Source of the DNA: Glandiceps talaboti
Lineage: Eukaryota > Hemichordata > Enteropneusta > Spengelidae
Direction: 5' to 3'
Assembly: GCF_964340395.1 (NCBI RefSeq)
Contig: NC_135556.1
Span: 27,369,829-27,433,828 of the forward strand
Length of the DNA stretch: 64,000 nucleotides
Shown: piece by piece, positions 1 to 18,128 of the stretch
Numbering within the stretch: position 1 is the stretch's first letter
Layout: the number at the start of each line of letters is the position of its first letter
The notes under the pieces: generated by a model
What the model was told of the DNA's origin: nothing
Seen by the model: the letters and a program-made list of their open reading frames with translations, nothing else
Databases searched by the model: none
Position numbers and translations under genes: made by a program

Positions 1-20
1 AGACAGACAGACAGACAGAC

Positions 21-90
<70 letters not shown>

Positions 91-144
91 ATACACATAC
101 ATACATACATACATACATACATACATACATACATAATACATACA

Positions 145-173
<29 letters not shown>
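1..173. repeat. Compound microsatellite (GACA)n-(GATA)n-(ACAT)n
   Basis: Three tetranucleotide runs follow each other without a break: GACA to about 24, GATA to about 88, then ACAT to about 173. The left end is cut by the window edge. Confidence 0.97.
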
Positions 174-177
<4 letters not shown>

Positions 178-1495
178 CTATCGGGTGCTATTTTAACATA
201 GGCGATAACAATACCAACTCCTGCTCACAATTGCAAGTTGAATTTAGAAAACTAACATGGAGAAAAATTCTCAAAATATAAATATCTTTTATGCAATACC
301 TTTCTAAAATATTTTATCATTATGAAAAATTGCATTATTAAAGGTACTGAGTCGGGTCAGAATTCTTTAAGTTATTAATTTGATTGGATGGTAGTGTATG
401 TCTTGTTTTGACATTGCCAACAGTTAGTACGTGTGCAAACCTTTGACAAGAATCTTTAAAGTTTAGTGTTTAGACACATGTACCTGAGAAATCGCATTTG
501 TAGCGGACAACACAACAAATTCTTTTAGCTCATACCCGGAAGCAATTTCTTTCTGGCTTCAGTTGGTCAGCAATGATTCTTTCACTATTGGCCTGCAATA
601 CATTTTTCCGAAAATCCACCCCCAGAAATGGTGTACCACTAAATCGTGTTTCGGTAATGAACATTAAGAGACAGTAGACCTAGTGGTGGGTACTGGAAAT
701 TTTATTAGTGACTGGGGAGAAGCCTTTAAAATAGTTGAGCCTTGCATATATTGCGTTCTAAATGGTAAATGTCATCAAGGCATTCTCACTGTGAGCAACA
801 AACATGAACTATGAATGCATCCAAATGATGTCACGGTGGACACGAATCACGAAGTGTCTCCGGGAAAAGAGTTAAGTGTCTCTAGAAAGGAAATGATCAT
901 TTAGATGAGACAGTCATGTCAAATTAGCGTGTTAAGTGACCATCTGTACAAGGCAGTTTTTGCCGTTATACTCAAGTGTTTTGAAGTCTGTTTTCAGAAA
1001 TGCGTCACATTCACAAGGTGCTTGTCGAGAAACTGGGTTCAATATATACTTCGCCTAACAGTCAGTGTAATTAGTGTAATTGTAGTTAGACACAGAAAAC
1101 CTACTTGTCAAAAGTATGGACAGCTGGTATTTTGTTACAACTCAACACGTTTGAACATTTATCATCTGTCATCTATCATACATAGTACATTTATCATATC
1201 AAAATAATGCAGTCAATGATTCCCATATCATTCTATATCCGGTTTCCACGGAAACGGTGAATAAATCGGCCGATACAATGTATGATGAAATTTGCTTGTC
1301 ATTTTAAGACAATGAATGGTTTATCATCACTGACAAATCTCCAAATGGCGGCAGAACATATGTACGAGAAGTAACACTTCTTTACATGGTTTAAAAGTTA
1401 TATGTAAAGTACCAAAGGGTTATTTATCACCAAAAAGAATAATTTATGGAAGTTGAAAGCAATAGATATGAGTTTGACTAACATTCTCCTTTAAG
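174..1495. other. No gene recognised
   Basis: AT-rich unique-looking sequence. A 100-aa frame at 905-1207 has no recognisable domain or splice context and is probably chance. Confidence 0.5.
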
Positions 1496-1499
1496 GGAG

Positions 1500-1925
1500 A
1501 CTTCAGTATTTACAAGGAGGGGAGGGCCAGGGAATGAGGGTGATGATCGGTTTTTATAAATCGGCTCTCTAGGGAGGGCTGTATTTTAGAAAATGAGATT
1601 AGGAGATGTTGTATAGATGTTGACCTTGGTCCCGACAATGTCGGGAGTGTGTCAATCTAATTGTTGGGAGTTGTGGTCTTCAGCTCAGCCAATGAGATCC
1701 CAACACATGTATATTTATTAATGCAGGGCCTTCACACACATCCATACGGCGGTTTTCTGACAGTATTTTAACCCAGCTACTTTAACAGGGGTAGGGTCAT
1801 GTTTTAGAGAAAGAAGGTTGAGTGATGGCCATTTTTTTAGCACGACCAAATCGGGGAAGGGTAAAATTTTACGCAACAGCCCAAGCCTGATTTCCCCCGG
1901 CCCTCCCCTTGTAATTTCTGGGGTT
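1500..1925. mobile_element. Dispersed repeat with imperfect terminal inverted repeats, copy 1
   Basis: The left end reads TTACAAGGAGGGGAGGGCC and the right end is its near reverse complement (GGCCCTCCCCTTGTAA), so the roughly 425-bp unit is bounded by imperfect inverted repeats. It encodes nothing visible. A diverged copy lies in the opposite orientation at 11.6 kb, sharing the TTGCGTAAAAT block, the CCTCCCCGATC-like block and the 'gctgaagacca.aactccca' block. This is consistent with a non-autonomous DNA transposon, but no clear target-site duplication was found, so the family is not assigned. Confidence 0.5.
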
Positions 1926-2665
1926 CCCTAAGTCGATAGCAGAAATCAATACAAATGTACTAAAGACAGAAATACGTCTAACCAGACTTTTCCTTTATAT
2001 TGATAGCAGTAAAGACTTTTCCTTTATGTCGATAGCAGTAATCAATTCCAAGTGTACTAAAGGCAGAAATAAGTCTGACTGGACTTTTCCTTTATGTCGA
2101 TATCAGTAATCAATACAAGTGTACTAATTAAAGGCAGAATAAGTATGACTGGACTTTTCCTTTAAGTTGATAGCAGTAATCAATACAAGTGTACTAAAGG
2201 TAGAAATAAGTCTGACTGGACTTTTCATTTAAGTTGATAGCAGTAATCAATTCCAAGTGTACTAAAGGCAGAAATAAGTCTGACTGGACTTTTCCTTTAT
2301 GTCGATATCAGTAATCAATACAAGTGTACTAATTAAAGGCAGAATAAGTATGACTGGACTTTTCCTTTAAGTTGATAGCAGTAATCAATACAAGTGTACT
2401 AAAGGTAGAAATAAGTCTGACTGGACTTTTCATTTAAGTTGATAGCAGTAATCAATACAAGTGTACTAAAGACAGAAATAAGTCTAACTGGACTTTTCCT
2501 TTAAGTTGATAGCAGTAATCAATACAAGTGTACTAATTAAAGGCAGAATAAGTATGACTGGACTTTTCCTTTAAGTTGATAGCAGTAATCAATACAAGTG
2601 TACTAAAGACAGAAATAAATCTAACTGGCTTTTTCCTTTATGTTGATATCAGTAATCAACAAAGC
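1926..2665. repeat. Minisatellite of about 68-bp units with a three-unit higher-order period
   Basis: About ten or eleven units share 'agcagtaatcaatacaagtg', 'tactaaaggcagaaataag' and 'tctgactggacttttcc'. Variants recur in order: an 'aattcc' unit at 2044 reappears at 2249, and the 'tactaattaaaggcagaata' variant also recurs. This gives a higher-order period near 205 bp, or three monomers. There is no coding potential. Confidence 0.9.
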
Positions 2666-4980
2666 TCTAGGTGACACAGCCCTCACCTACACCTGTTAAA
2701 GCTGCTTCAAACTTACACACTAAGTCGTACCTTTCTTTCAACTATACCAAGAGCATACGAGTTACGTAGGAAAACAGGAGCAATACATGATAGATGTATG
2801 ACTGTCGAGTTTTGTAAACTCTGCTCCTTGTAAATTGTATTTTCTCCGTCTGGAAATAAGACAAAGACGTAGATCTAACTGAAAAACAATATATTCAGGC
2901 AAGCATTCCATGTGAATTGGCATCTCAGCGCTAAAGAGCTGAACAATTTTTCGATGTTTGGTGCTATCGAAATTGATTGGATTGGTCGAATTATCGATTG
3001 ATTGATTGATTGATTGATTAAAGTGTATAGAGTTAATTGAGGGATGATTAGCGACCGCTATCAGATAACCGATTCTCGTTAGTTGACATCTTTTCAGAAG
3101 AGATCGAAGACGATAACACTATCATGGAGGTATTGTGTGTATACACACTAGTAATTTACGAATGGTTCGGAATGTTCTTTAGAATTAGGTTCAGAGAGAA
3201 ACATGTTTAATTAAGACCCTAAAACTGACTTTTTTCATTTTACCTCAAACAAAATATACCTAGAACGTTAGAAATAATCACGTGTATGAAAATCGCCGAC
3301 ATTGTACTTTATTACTGTTCTTCGTCATGAATGGCGAAAGTAGTTCTTCGACGCCCATCAGTGAACAAGTTAAAATTAAAAGTTGGTTGAACAGGCTATA
3401 AAACGGGGCCGGACATACATTTATACACCCCACCCCTCAAATACTGCACACTTTACTATACAGGTTAATATCGTGTGATGGTTATGTGTAAAGTATAAAA
3501 TAATGTTTATAAAACACTACAAATTAATTATAAATACTTCTTTAGACATCTTACAATTTGAGGCGGGTGTGAAATAGTTTACCCAGTTGCATAGAATAGG
3601 AAGGCTTGACATTCCAAGGAAGCAATAGCAAACAACGAAATAAAAGGGCTGTGACAGCCAACGGTCCTTCGTAGGCATGACGAAGTCATTCGTTGAAATG
3701 TTAATGTAAAGGTCACTTTAAAAAAAATTAAAAAAATCCCCTGTCGACTTCTTTTTCAATATGGTCTACATTTGAACCGTCACCTTCGAACATCAAATTC
3801 TACACACACAAATGTACTGGCATGATTATTTTCATGACGTTGATCATATATGGTATTCTTATTTATACGACAACTGAAATGATTGAAGAAAAAATTAAAA
3901 TAATGACGTATTGCTCAAAACCAGTCCCTAATACCGGAAAAGTTCGAAATAAGATTTAGGCGTTGATGTACTTTGGAGGTGTATTGGTCACGACTTGTGA
4001 AAGCGGATCTATTCCATGAATCAGAAAAAGCAATTGCATGCAATAACTTTTTTTTCATGAATATATCATTCCAGGCCAATAAGTCAAAATACAAACTGAA
4101 TATTAAAGTATAAACTGTCAGAGATATTTCACCAGTCAACTAGTGTTCATACACCCGTAAACATAGTTGACAGTTAGATAAAGAATTCTATTTGAATTGA
4201 TCATGGCATATCAACAGTATGTGACTTCCACTTTGACCATGCAATTCAGTTTTGTATGAAAGCTATATTCGCTACTCAATACATGTGAATACACCCACTC
4301 ATCATGGACTATTTATTTAACCCCCAAGTGTCATGGATAACATATTTTTCTTACTCTAATGAATGACGTGGTAGGACAATTAGCATAGGCAGAAAACTAC
4401 TCGCAATTGGTCATGTAGTTACACTAGTTTTGTGAATCTTTGTAGACTTTACAACTATTTAAATATGCGCATGACAACGTCAGAACAACGGTAAATTTTC
4501 GGTTAAATTCGGTGTAATTTTGTATTCGATTCTACTGACAATACGCCTTAGGTCAAAGTATGTTTTCCGTCCGAAAACACGCCAAAACGTCAAAACGTTG
4601 TATTTGAGTAGTATTCGGATGAAAATAAGTAAGTTTGATGTCAATATATTGTAAATGTAAATATGATTGAAAACGATGGCATGTTAAAGTGCGTTAGCTG
4701 ACTGAAAAATCTACACCGTGATATAAGAAGTGATGCCTATTACAATTTGCAAAACAAATTGACACCACCATAAATGATATGTGTCTAAATCTATGCTCAA
4801 AAACACGTTTTCACAAAACCTTTGACGAGACAACATGAAATACAATTATCCCTAAAATCGTGAAACTTATCAAATTAATTTCCCATTAGTTTACATGGAC
4901 TATGTTTCTCATTTTCATCCTCTCGTTGGGGATAATCATAAACTGAAGGTGCTACTTATAGATATTTATCGACAAATTAA
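2666..4980. other. No gene recognised
   Basis: AT-rich intergenic sequence with one short (ATTG)n run near 2996-3018. A 74-aa minus-strand frame at 3915-4139 shows no domain. Confidence 0.5.
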
Positions 4981-5010
4981 AGACAAACCACACACACACA
5001 CACACACACA

Positions 5011-9900
<4,890 letters not shown>

Positions 9901-9905
9901 CTGGA

Positions 9906-9930
9906 AGCCTAAGCCTAAGCCTAAGCCTAT
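9906..9930. repeat. Short interstitial (CCTAAG)n run
   Basis: About four units of AGCCTA, which is TTAGGC on the other strand. It is far too short to be a telomere. Confidence 0.8.
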
Positions 9931-9967
9931 TTATACGGACTGACTTATAAGTTCCATATGCATTTCT

Positions 9968-10062
9968 GTGTATGTATGTATGTATGTATGTATGTATGTA
10001 TGTATGTATGTATGTATGTATGTATGTATGTATGTATGTATGTATGTATGTATGTATGTATT
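9968..10062. repeat. (TATG)n microsatellite
   Basis: An uninterrupted GTAT array of about 95 bp, followed by degenerate units to about 10130. Confidence 0.97.
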
Positions 10063-10139
10063 ATGCATGCATGAGTGCATACATTCACGTACGTATGTAC
10101 GAATGTATATATGTTCGTATGTACGTATGTCGATAAGAG

Positions 10140-11600
10140 CATGTTTTTAAATTCACTGCATCAGTTTATTTTAACAAGGGCCTGCTACCCTTTAAACAGA
10201 ATTCTTATTTTAGTAATACACACGTACACTGAAACTCACCATTTGAAGATTACGTACACAGCAAAGAAGGAGTAAAGCAGGTGGACCATTTTAACTATAC
10301 GATATGCATTGCCCCATTTAATGTAAAAGTGTTCCATTTACTGCTATATTAATACATATCAAAGCATGTGATGTACTACAAATCGATTTCTCATATAATA
10401 GTGACACCAAGTAGTAATGACACATCCGGGTTCTAATACAGTTCATTTCAAGTAACGTGATTTTAATTATCACTATTGACGTCATGCCCCAGAGGCCAGT
10501 TTCTCCGAGCAAATGTGATTTTGCACCTCTGTGCAATTTCCGAGTCGGTACTTATTTTGGCAATTGTTAGTCAAAACCTGTTTAGCGGGGATAGAATCAT
10601 ATTAATATCAAAGCACACTGTGTTGTGTTATACGAAGGTGAAAACACATCCAACACTTGCAGAATTCGGTGGTTTGTTGCGAAATTCGCACAGTGGTATT
10701 TCATATTAATTCACACCTTTGTGATATTACTTCACCCACGTACAAACCAGAAAGTACACTGTTCTTATTAAATCTTAAGAAAGTGTCGATATTGGGAAGA
10801 TTCGATTGAGAAGAAAAATACATGATTTTTGTGAAAAGTGCTTGTTAATGGTTAACAATTGAAGAAGCGGGAAATGAGCGGTTAATTGACAGTGAGACGA
10901 CCAAGTTGATTGTATCTAGTCTATATATTTGCTCTGAAGGTGAATCATGATAGGCAGGGTAAATTGACTGAAATCGATATAGTATAGCAGCTCTTTGCTG
11001 AAATCCATCAGACTGCTCACGAAGTAGCAAGAGTTAGGAAGTAAACTTATATTATGCGAGTCAAGCAGTGATTTTGTGTAAATCGTACAAGTGGGTTTAT
11101 GTACAAGATCGGGCGTCGGTTTCTCACATTCATGGGAAACATTATGGACAGTCTTAAAGCCATCTTTGATTTCCTCCCATTCTAGTGTTTGAATGAGTTC
11201 TACCATCTGAGCCTACAGGGCTACACTTGTCAAAACAGCAGCAATTGTCATGTGTTCTTTTTAGTGCCCTCAATCACCCGACCAATGTATGGTGAAGGAC
11301 AAGCCCAACTTCAACAGTGCAGAAAGGTGAAATCAGGTCTATAACAGGTAATTCTCGATGTATTTAAGATCTTAAGAAAACACAACTTCAATATTATGCG
11401 CCGATGTCTCTTCCGAAACTATTATGAACGAGTGCAGCGAGTGACAAGAGCACAACATGCGTTATTTATTTTCCGCCTGAAAAATCCTAATATTAACTGC
11501 AGATTAAACTGGGTCATTAGTTATTAAATATCTTTACATGCCTAAAAATATAAAAAAAGATAAAAATAATTAAATACACACAAATGTGAAAGTTGACCAA
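10140..11600. other. No gene recognised
   Basis: Short frames on both strands (10318-10536, 10476-10709, 10916-11206) have no recognisable domain. Confidence 0.45.
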
Positions 11601-11604
11601 GAGA

Positions 11605-12240
11605 GCCTTCAGTTATTACAAGGGGATGGATGGGAAAATCAAACCCAATCTGTTGCGTAAAATGTGACCCTCCCCGATCTCGTTTTCTAAAAAGTGGCTC
11701 TCCCTCAATTTCTGCAATCTTAAAAATGACTATCCCTGCTCAAGTGTATCAAAAACATGGGTTAAAATGCTGTCAGATTTTAATAAATAGGTACATGAGC
11801 CTCTGAATATATGGTAAGGACTTACTAGTAATTCCACGCTACCACCACAGTAATATCCCACTACTGCCACCACAGCGAATTTGTGTAGAGGCACTGGATT
11901 TATTAATTATATGTTTTGATCTAATTAACATAGCTGAAGACCAGAACTCCCAAAGTCTAGAATAGTGCACAAGATCAACATCACCACTCCACCACATTAC
12001 CCCCAATATCTTCACACTATTCCCCCGTCACTCCTGAGACCCATTCCTCTCCTTACACCACAATATCGATTCGTTGCATGGTTGTCAGCAGCGAATTGAC
12101 TAGTATGTTCTGCTATTACGTTGCAACGGTGGTAGCGGTGGGATCAAAGTAAAACGTGACTCTCCCCTCATTCCATTTTCTTAAATATGGCCCTCTCCTG
12201 AGAACAGGTTTGTAAAATATGACCCACCCGTACTGAGATG
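11605..12240. mobile_element. Dispersed repeat, copy 2 (inverted relative to 1.5 kb)
   Basis: It begins with TTACAAGGGGATGGATGGG and then shares, in order, TGTTGCGTAAAAT, the CCTCCCCGAT block, 'gggttaaaat.ctgtcag', 'attaataaat' and 'gctgaagacca' with the reverse complement of 1500-1925. An internal stretch at about 11990-12150 (GTCACTCCTGAGACCCATTC) is also similar to 17.94-18.07 kb. The family members are therefore mosaic. Confidence 0.45.
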
Positions 12241-13668
12241 TAAACTTTAAAGCAATCTATTATTTCTTCTAGTGATTGTGAACCCTATTTAATGGGGAAA
12301 GATACTGCTTGGATATGATTTGATATACACAGGCATTAAGTGTGCTTTTGCCTCACAGTGTCAGTCAATGGAATCCTTTCTTTACGAGTCGATGTTATAG
12401 AGAATATAGTAACTTTTGGGACAGTAATCATAAATGAATTATTCGAAATGTATCCACAAAGCAGGGTCTATTGGTCGACTTTCCATTGTACAGCATCAAT
12501 ATGCAAGGTGAAAAGGCATCGTATCACGTGCACAGACCGACTGTCTTCCGTCAAATCTAACAGAAAAGATCTGAAACGTCTCTGGAATTGACATATAGCA
12601 GAGGGACCCGGCATCCATTCAACGTGTAACAAGCTAAAATTCAATTTTCAAGGAGCATTAATCTTTGATAACGTCATTATGACTGTGCAATGCACGGAAG
12701 TATCGCTATGGAATACAGTCATGACATGCTACATGTAGGACACAACATTTGGTTATATCATTATATATATATAACCCTTTATTTTCACTGGGTGGCGTTG
12801 TTCAAAGAAATCAAAAACCACGAGTCAGCTGTGAGGAACTTACAATTTTTCGCTTTAACTATGTATAGTTGTTAAATGGAATTTTCCTAAGCTGAACGCC
12901 CCTCCCTCCCAAATAGAAATAAATGTCACCGGATGTTCGATTTCAATATTTCGTATACAACAGATATGAATCTCTAGAGCTATGTTGTAAAACCAATCAA
13001 TCTCGGCTTTCTTTCAAAGTGCAAGTCATTACAAGTTATTGTGATTTTAGACGGTCGTGTTAAATTTCACTCTTGAACCAATATGTCGAGACTTTTTATA
13101 TTCGCTATTCGATGTATCATGTTGTATTGGAGTCTCAGTTCTCTATTATAATGCTATTTTGACCACGTGGCGCCGTTTTCAACAGTTCGAGGTCCCGGTG
13201 CGGAAAATATACGTATCGTATCTATTCACAGACTGTCAGGTTGTGTTAAAAACGACACATTTCTGAAACTAAAATGTTGTGTAAAATAAATATTCATCAG
13301 ACGGGGATAAAACATTGGCAGCAGACATGGCAACGCAGATGTGCAAATTGAGAATGATAAGGAAAGACACAAAATAAATAATCTATACAACTTTGTCCTG
13401 TTTGTTTCAATTCAGCTAAAACAGTGTTTGCATTATTCTTCAAATAATGAATTTTTCACCTGTTATATCCGATGACGTCTTTGCAAATAAAACGACGCCA
13501 TTAAATAAATAAATAATAATTAGTTAATAATTTTGTTCGTGACCGATATATTTGTATAGTACATCTATGAGGAATTCTTCATCCAGAAATATTTTTATGG
13601 CATTTGAAAATAAACACACATATACTAGTATGTCTGCCTACATACCTACCTACCTAGTACCTACATAC

Positions 13669-13670
<2 letters not shown>
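12241..13670. other. No gene recognised
   Basis: Short frames only (12340-12591, 13057-13266), without domains or splice context. Confidence 0.45.
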
Positions 13671-13671
<1 letters not shown>

Positions 13672-13717
<46 letters not shown>

Positions 13718-14048
13718 TGCGTACCTGTGTATGTATACCCACCTACCTAACTACATACATACATACATACATACATACATACATACATACATACATACAT
13801 ACATACATTACATACGTACATACATACATACATACCTCCATACATACCTCCATACATACCTTCATACATACATACATACATACATACACACACACATACA
13901 TACATACATACATACACACACACATACATACATACATACATACATACATACATACATACATACATACATACATACATACACACATACACATACACACACA
14001 TACATACATACATACATACATACATACATACATACATACATACATACA

Positions 14049-14076
<28 letters not shown>
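13672..14076. repeat. (CA)n then long (CATA)n microsatellite
   Basis: CA from about 13672 to 13714, then CATA with CACA and CCTC variants to about 14076. Confidence 0.97.
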
Positions 14077-14079
<3 letters not shown>

Positions 14080-14136
14080 TCATGCAGTTGAAATTAACTA
14101 ATAGTGAACTTTACAAATTAGCTTTTGAATTTTAAA
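14077..14136 (-). mobile_element. 3' end of a dispersed element abutting (CATA)n; continues at 14957-15000
   Basis: 'cagttgaaattaacta.tagtgaactttacaa.ttagctttt' is nearly identical to 48191-48245. At 48 kb it runs straight into 'accgcagccttttcttatc', whereas here that sequence appears only after the 14137-14956 LINE. Read on the minus strand the unit ends in (TATG)n, like the R2-like LINE ends at 19.2 and 40.2 kb. No coding part is visible, so the class is unknown. Confidence 0.6.
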
Positions 14137-14956
14137 AAGATAACTAAGATATTAACTTGCATCCACGAACTCATATATCTTCCACACACTTCAAACAACT
14201 AGGGTGGCTTCCTATTGAACAACGAGTTGAACAGCTAAAACTAAATCATTTTTATAAAGTGCTGAACGGTAGTGCCCCCATATATGGGTATTGAAGGTTG
14301 GAATGTAAATGGAGAAAGAACTTGATCTAGTGTGATATGAATGCTTACTGCTGGTTAGACTGAAATGACCGGAAAGATATATGGCCATATATCTTTCCGA
14401 TCATTTCAGTCTAACCAGCAGTAGGCATTCATATCACACTAGATCAAGTTCTTTCTCCATTTACATTCCAACCTTCAATACTCAGAGTCAACATTCATTT
14501 CGTATATCTGGTGCAAAAATTCCGAACAGTCTACCTTTGTATATTCGCAATGCGAACTCTTTGCAACTTTTTACGAAAAAAGTTAAAGTTTTTATGTACA
14601 AGAAATTATCTGAATTAGAAGAAAGTTAGTTCGTTTATTTCCAATAGTCTGGCCTCGTCCTACTTTCATTGTCATCCATATGTAGTTGTGTCAGATTTTG
14701 TCTTTTTTAGTATATTTTGTCTGCTATGTATTGTTTTTCATCGCTCTTTTAATACTTGGTGTGATATTTTATGTGTGAGGACCACAATGAAAATAAGTTG
14801 TTAAAACATTTGTGTGTCATCCTCAGCAAAGGTATTCAGTAATGTATCTGTTTTGTCTTTCATGTGAATGTGATAGCTGCCGTATTGTATATCCGTCTTT
14901 CGAATATGTTTTTGCCAAATCAAATCAAATCAAATCAAATCAAACAAATCAAACAA
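14137..14956 (+). mobile_element. LINE 3' fragment inserted into another repeat; contains a fold-back inversion
   Basis: The plus frame around 14205-14285 reads GWLPIEQRVEQLKLNHFYKV, the conserved stretch after the reverse transcriptase in CR1/L2/Jockey-type LINEs. The plus frame 14381-14629 carries the usual C-terminal motif (HSYHTRSSS, then FRISGAKIPNSLPLYIRNA, then FTKKVKVFMYKKL). The 3' end is an (AAATC)n/(AAATCAAAC)n tail at about 14915-14956. Between the two coding pieces the sequence folds back (palindrome 14288-14481). The uninterrupted host repeat at 48.2 kb fixes the insertion limits. Confidence 0.75.
14288..14481. repeat. Near-perfect palindrome, arms 97 bp, no spacer
   Basis: The centre lies between 14384 and 14385 (ATGG|CCAT). 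The left arm is the reverse complement of the right arm with about two mismatches. The right arm is sense LINE coding sequence, so the left arm is an inverted copy of it. This could be a 5'-inversion during retrotransposition, a template switch, or an assembly fold-back. Confidence 0.9.
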
Positions 14957-15000
14957 ATCAACCGCAGCCTTTTCTTATCAAAAAGAATCAAAGAAATCAA

Positions 15001-15955
15001 ACGAGAAATTGAGGGAATAAATTTTCATCGATGGGGAAAATAAAACCACCATAATGTGCTCCTTTAAAAAGATAACTGTTTTGTGAATGATGCAGGTATG
15101 AGATTACGTGAGTATGCATTCGTGTAATCCTTACGTTAAAGAATCTATAAGTAATATTAAGTGTCCTCTGGGCTTCCACATTTAGAAACAAGTTAAATTA
15201 CTTTGTTCAAAGACGATATTACGCCCTACTTTAGAGTATCATAAAATTCCTATCAAAATTGGTTTACTTTTATATTAAAAGGCAATACTATAGGCAGGTT
15301 GCACATGGGGCTTCTGTATGGTATAACGACGCTCTAGTGCAAATTACACCGTAATACAGTTTTGTGACTGTTATTAGACATGCCCGTGGCTACCATTGTA
15401 GGGATATAGTTTACGTATTCAATGAGTCGTTATTGAAGTGTATAATTTAAAGGCAGGTGGGTTCAACGGTGATTAAATATCTGAATAGGCTCGTAATGAA
15501 AAACATTATATGCTCCATTCAATGTTCGATCACAGAGAAATATTTGACACACATATATTGCGAAAGAGTTGCTATCTTGATCTATTATATTACTAAAGAT
15601 ACGGTCTCTTCAAACGAAAATGATGCGCATTCACAGTAAGTTTGGCAAGTTGAATAACCCCTTGAAGCGTTTTAAGCCATGGAAATTGAATCATTATTTC
15701 ACTTGAATGGTATATTTAAGTATAGGCAAGAGACAAAATATTTTACCCGTGCTTTTTTTCATTAGGAAATACCTGGTGATCTAGTGGATGACGACGGATA
15801 CATTTTCGTTGGCATGGCAGAAATGAATCATGGCTGTATCCTTGCGAGATTTGTCTGGAGCTTAGAATTGGAAATTGTGACAGCGTTTTCATTGAATTCG
15901 TTGCATTTGAGTTGAAATGATATCATTTGTAGTGAAGGTCGGACCTATGGAGGGG
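15001..15955. other. No gene recognised
   Basis: AT-rich sequence with two frames of about 60 aa and no domains. Confidence 0.5.
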
Positions 15956-15956
15956 A

Positions 15957-16154
<198 letters not shown>

Positions 16155-16284
16155 GAATGAGAGACAGAGAATGGGAGATAGAGAGAGACAGAGTTCAGAG
16201 TGAGATAGTCAGACGAAGACAACTACGGAGAGTGAGAGTGAGGGATATACATATACATGTCTGCCTGCCTGCTTGACTGCCGCA

Positions 16285-16306
16285 GCAGTCAGTCAGACAG
16301 ACAGTC

Positions 16307-16364
<58 letters not shown>
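16285..16364. repeat. (GACA)n microsatellite
   Basis: GTCA/GACA units from about 16285, then uninterrupted GACA to 16364. Confidence 0.95.
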
Positions 16365-16365
<1 letters not shown>

Positions 16366-16708
16366 TGGGCGGGCAGAAACCAAATAAACATGCGTCGAAA
16401 GAAAACGACAGCGGCCAGTAAGAGAGCGATAATAGTAGGAATATAGTGAGATATCCAGAGCCAGCCTAAAGACAGCGAGATATCCAGATAGTCAAATACA
16501 GTTTCAAAATTGGGTCTGCTCCTAATGGAAAAAGATACTGCCTGGAACAAACAAGCTGACAGACAGATCAAGAGAAAACTGAGAGACACACATGGATGGC
16601 GATAGGAAAAGTTGATAAGTAAGGGCAGAAATAAGGTAAGGGGTAGTTTAATGGATAAACACGGTAAGACATTGGCAGAGATGGAGGGGCCAAAGAGTCA
16701 TCATGGTG

Positions 16709-16732
16709 ATATATATATATATATATATATAC

Positions 16733-16765
<33 letters not shown>

Positions 16766-16770
16766 GTCTC

Positions 16771-16820
<50 letters not shown>

Positions 16821-16832
16821 CACACACACACA
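16709..16832. repeat. Compound (TA)n-(TCTG)n-(CT)n-(TA)n-(CA)n microsatellite
   Basis: Five simple repeats are fused within 125 bp. Confidence 0.95.
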
Positions 16833-17705
16833 GGCAGTGAAAGAAATACTGTTAGACAGATAGACAGGCAGTGATAGAGACATGTATCACATGCTTTTTG
16901 CAGCAACTATTGTAATGGAACGTCATTTTAAACATGCTTACGATGCGAGTCGTTAAGTTCATGGTCTGTACATAATCTTTCATTAACTATAATCCATTCA
17001 ATACTTAATCGATACTTCGATTAATTTACGAAACGACTAAACGAACACATAAATAAGATTTGTATATCTATTGCTAGCGTTCTTAGCTTTCAGTAAGCTA
17101 TTGTTGAAAGCAAGTCGAATGGAAATACACAATATTTTCGTTCATGTTACAAATCAATATTGAACAGACGCATAGCTTATGAAATGTGACGGTATAAATA
17201 AGAGGCATTGTAATTAAAAGAAACACAAAATGAAATGAAAGAGACAACTTTGTGTTCTATGTTATTTAATCAAATTCGAGAAATTTTATGCATCATTGAG
17301 AATTAGATTTGATTAAATATATAGAATTTTCTAATTAAAAATACCAGTGTTTGTATTTGAAATCATAAAGAACCAACTCTGCATGAACCACCTACATACC
17401 CCAATACAATGACACAAAAGTTGAAATGAATAAAGTTAATTGAAATGCATATCCTGACGAAATAGTGAATGTGAAGACTTGCTTTGTATCAAAATCATGT
17501 AACGTTGTGTTCTAGAATACCGTTCCCCTTTTATTACGCCTTTTTTACAATCGAAATAATAGTTTTAAATCATCAAGTAGAATTGACTGTGTGTAGTTTA
17601 ATTGATTGAAGAAAGAATAAATTTCATCAACAAAAATTAACACTTAAACATGTAAAGTCGGAGTAAAAGGCAGATGATAATATATTTCACGAGTAGCACA
17701 TGCAA
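16833..17705. other. No gene recognised
   Basis: AT-rich; no frame over 60 aa with a recognisable product. Confidence 0.5.
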
Positions 17706-17708
17706 GCA

Positions 17709-17709
17709 C

Positions 17710-17799
<90 letters not shown>
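17709..17799. repeat. (AAT)n trinucleotide microsatellite
   Basis: About 30 AAT units. The poly-N and poly-L peptides read through it are not genes. Confidence 0.97.
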
Positions 17800-17929
17800 T
17801 TTAATAATGTTAGTTTTTTATATAGCACACACACCTTTGTATACAACAAATCATATGCTATCTTTGGACTGACACTTGACGGGCACACTCTCAACATTGT
17901 CATGACTGAGTCAACATTTCTACAACATT

Positions 17930-18128
17930 AACCCTAAATCCTTACCCAACTGTTCCCAAGTTACTCCTGCGAGACCCACTTCGCTCCTCACAACTGACCA
18001 TTAATTCACTATATGCAATATGGTTGTCAGTGGCAATTTGATCATGTGGTCGATATTATGATACTAACTCTAACCTTAAGCTACAATTTAAGGCAACATT
18101 GGGCCGTTCATTACATTCATTACCGAAC
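17930..18128. repeat. Dispersed repeat fragment related to 11.99-12.15 kb
   Basis: It shares 'actcctg.gagaccca.ttc', 'gctcct.aca' and 'atatggttgtcag' in order with 11990-12150, at moderate identity. It ends where the HARS duplicate begins. Confidence 0.4.

Noticed and set aside
1926-2665. CRISPR-like array
   Set aside because: Units are directly adjacent with no unique spacers; animal minisatellite.
9906-9930. Interstitial telomere
   Set aside because: Only four hexamer units, and TTAGGC is not the usual telomere of the likely host groups.
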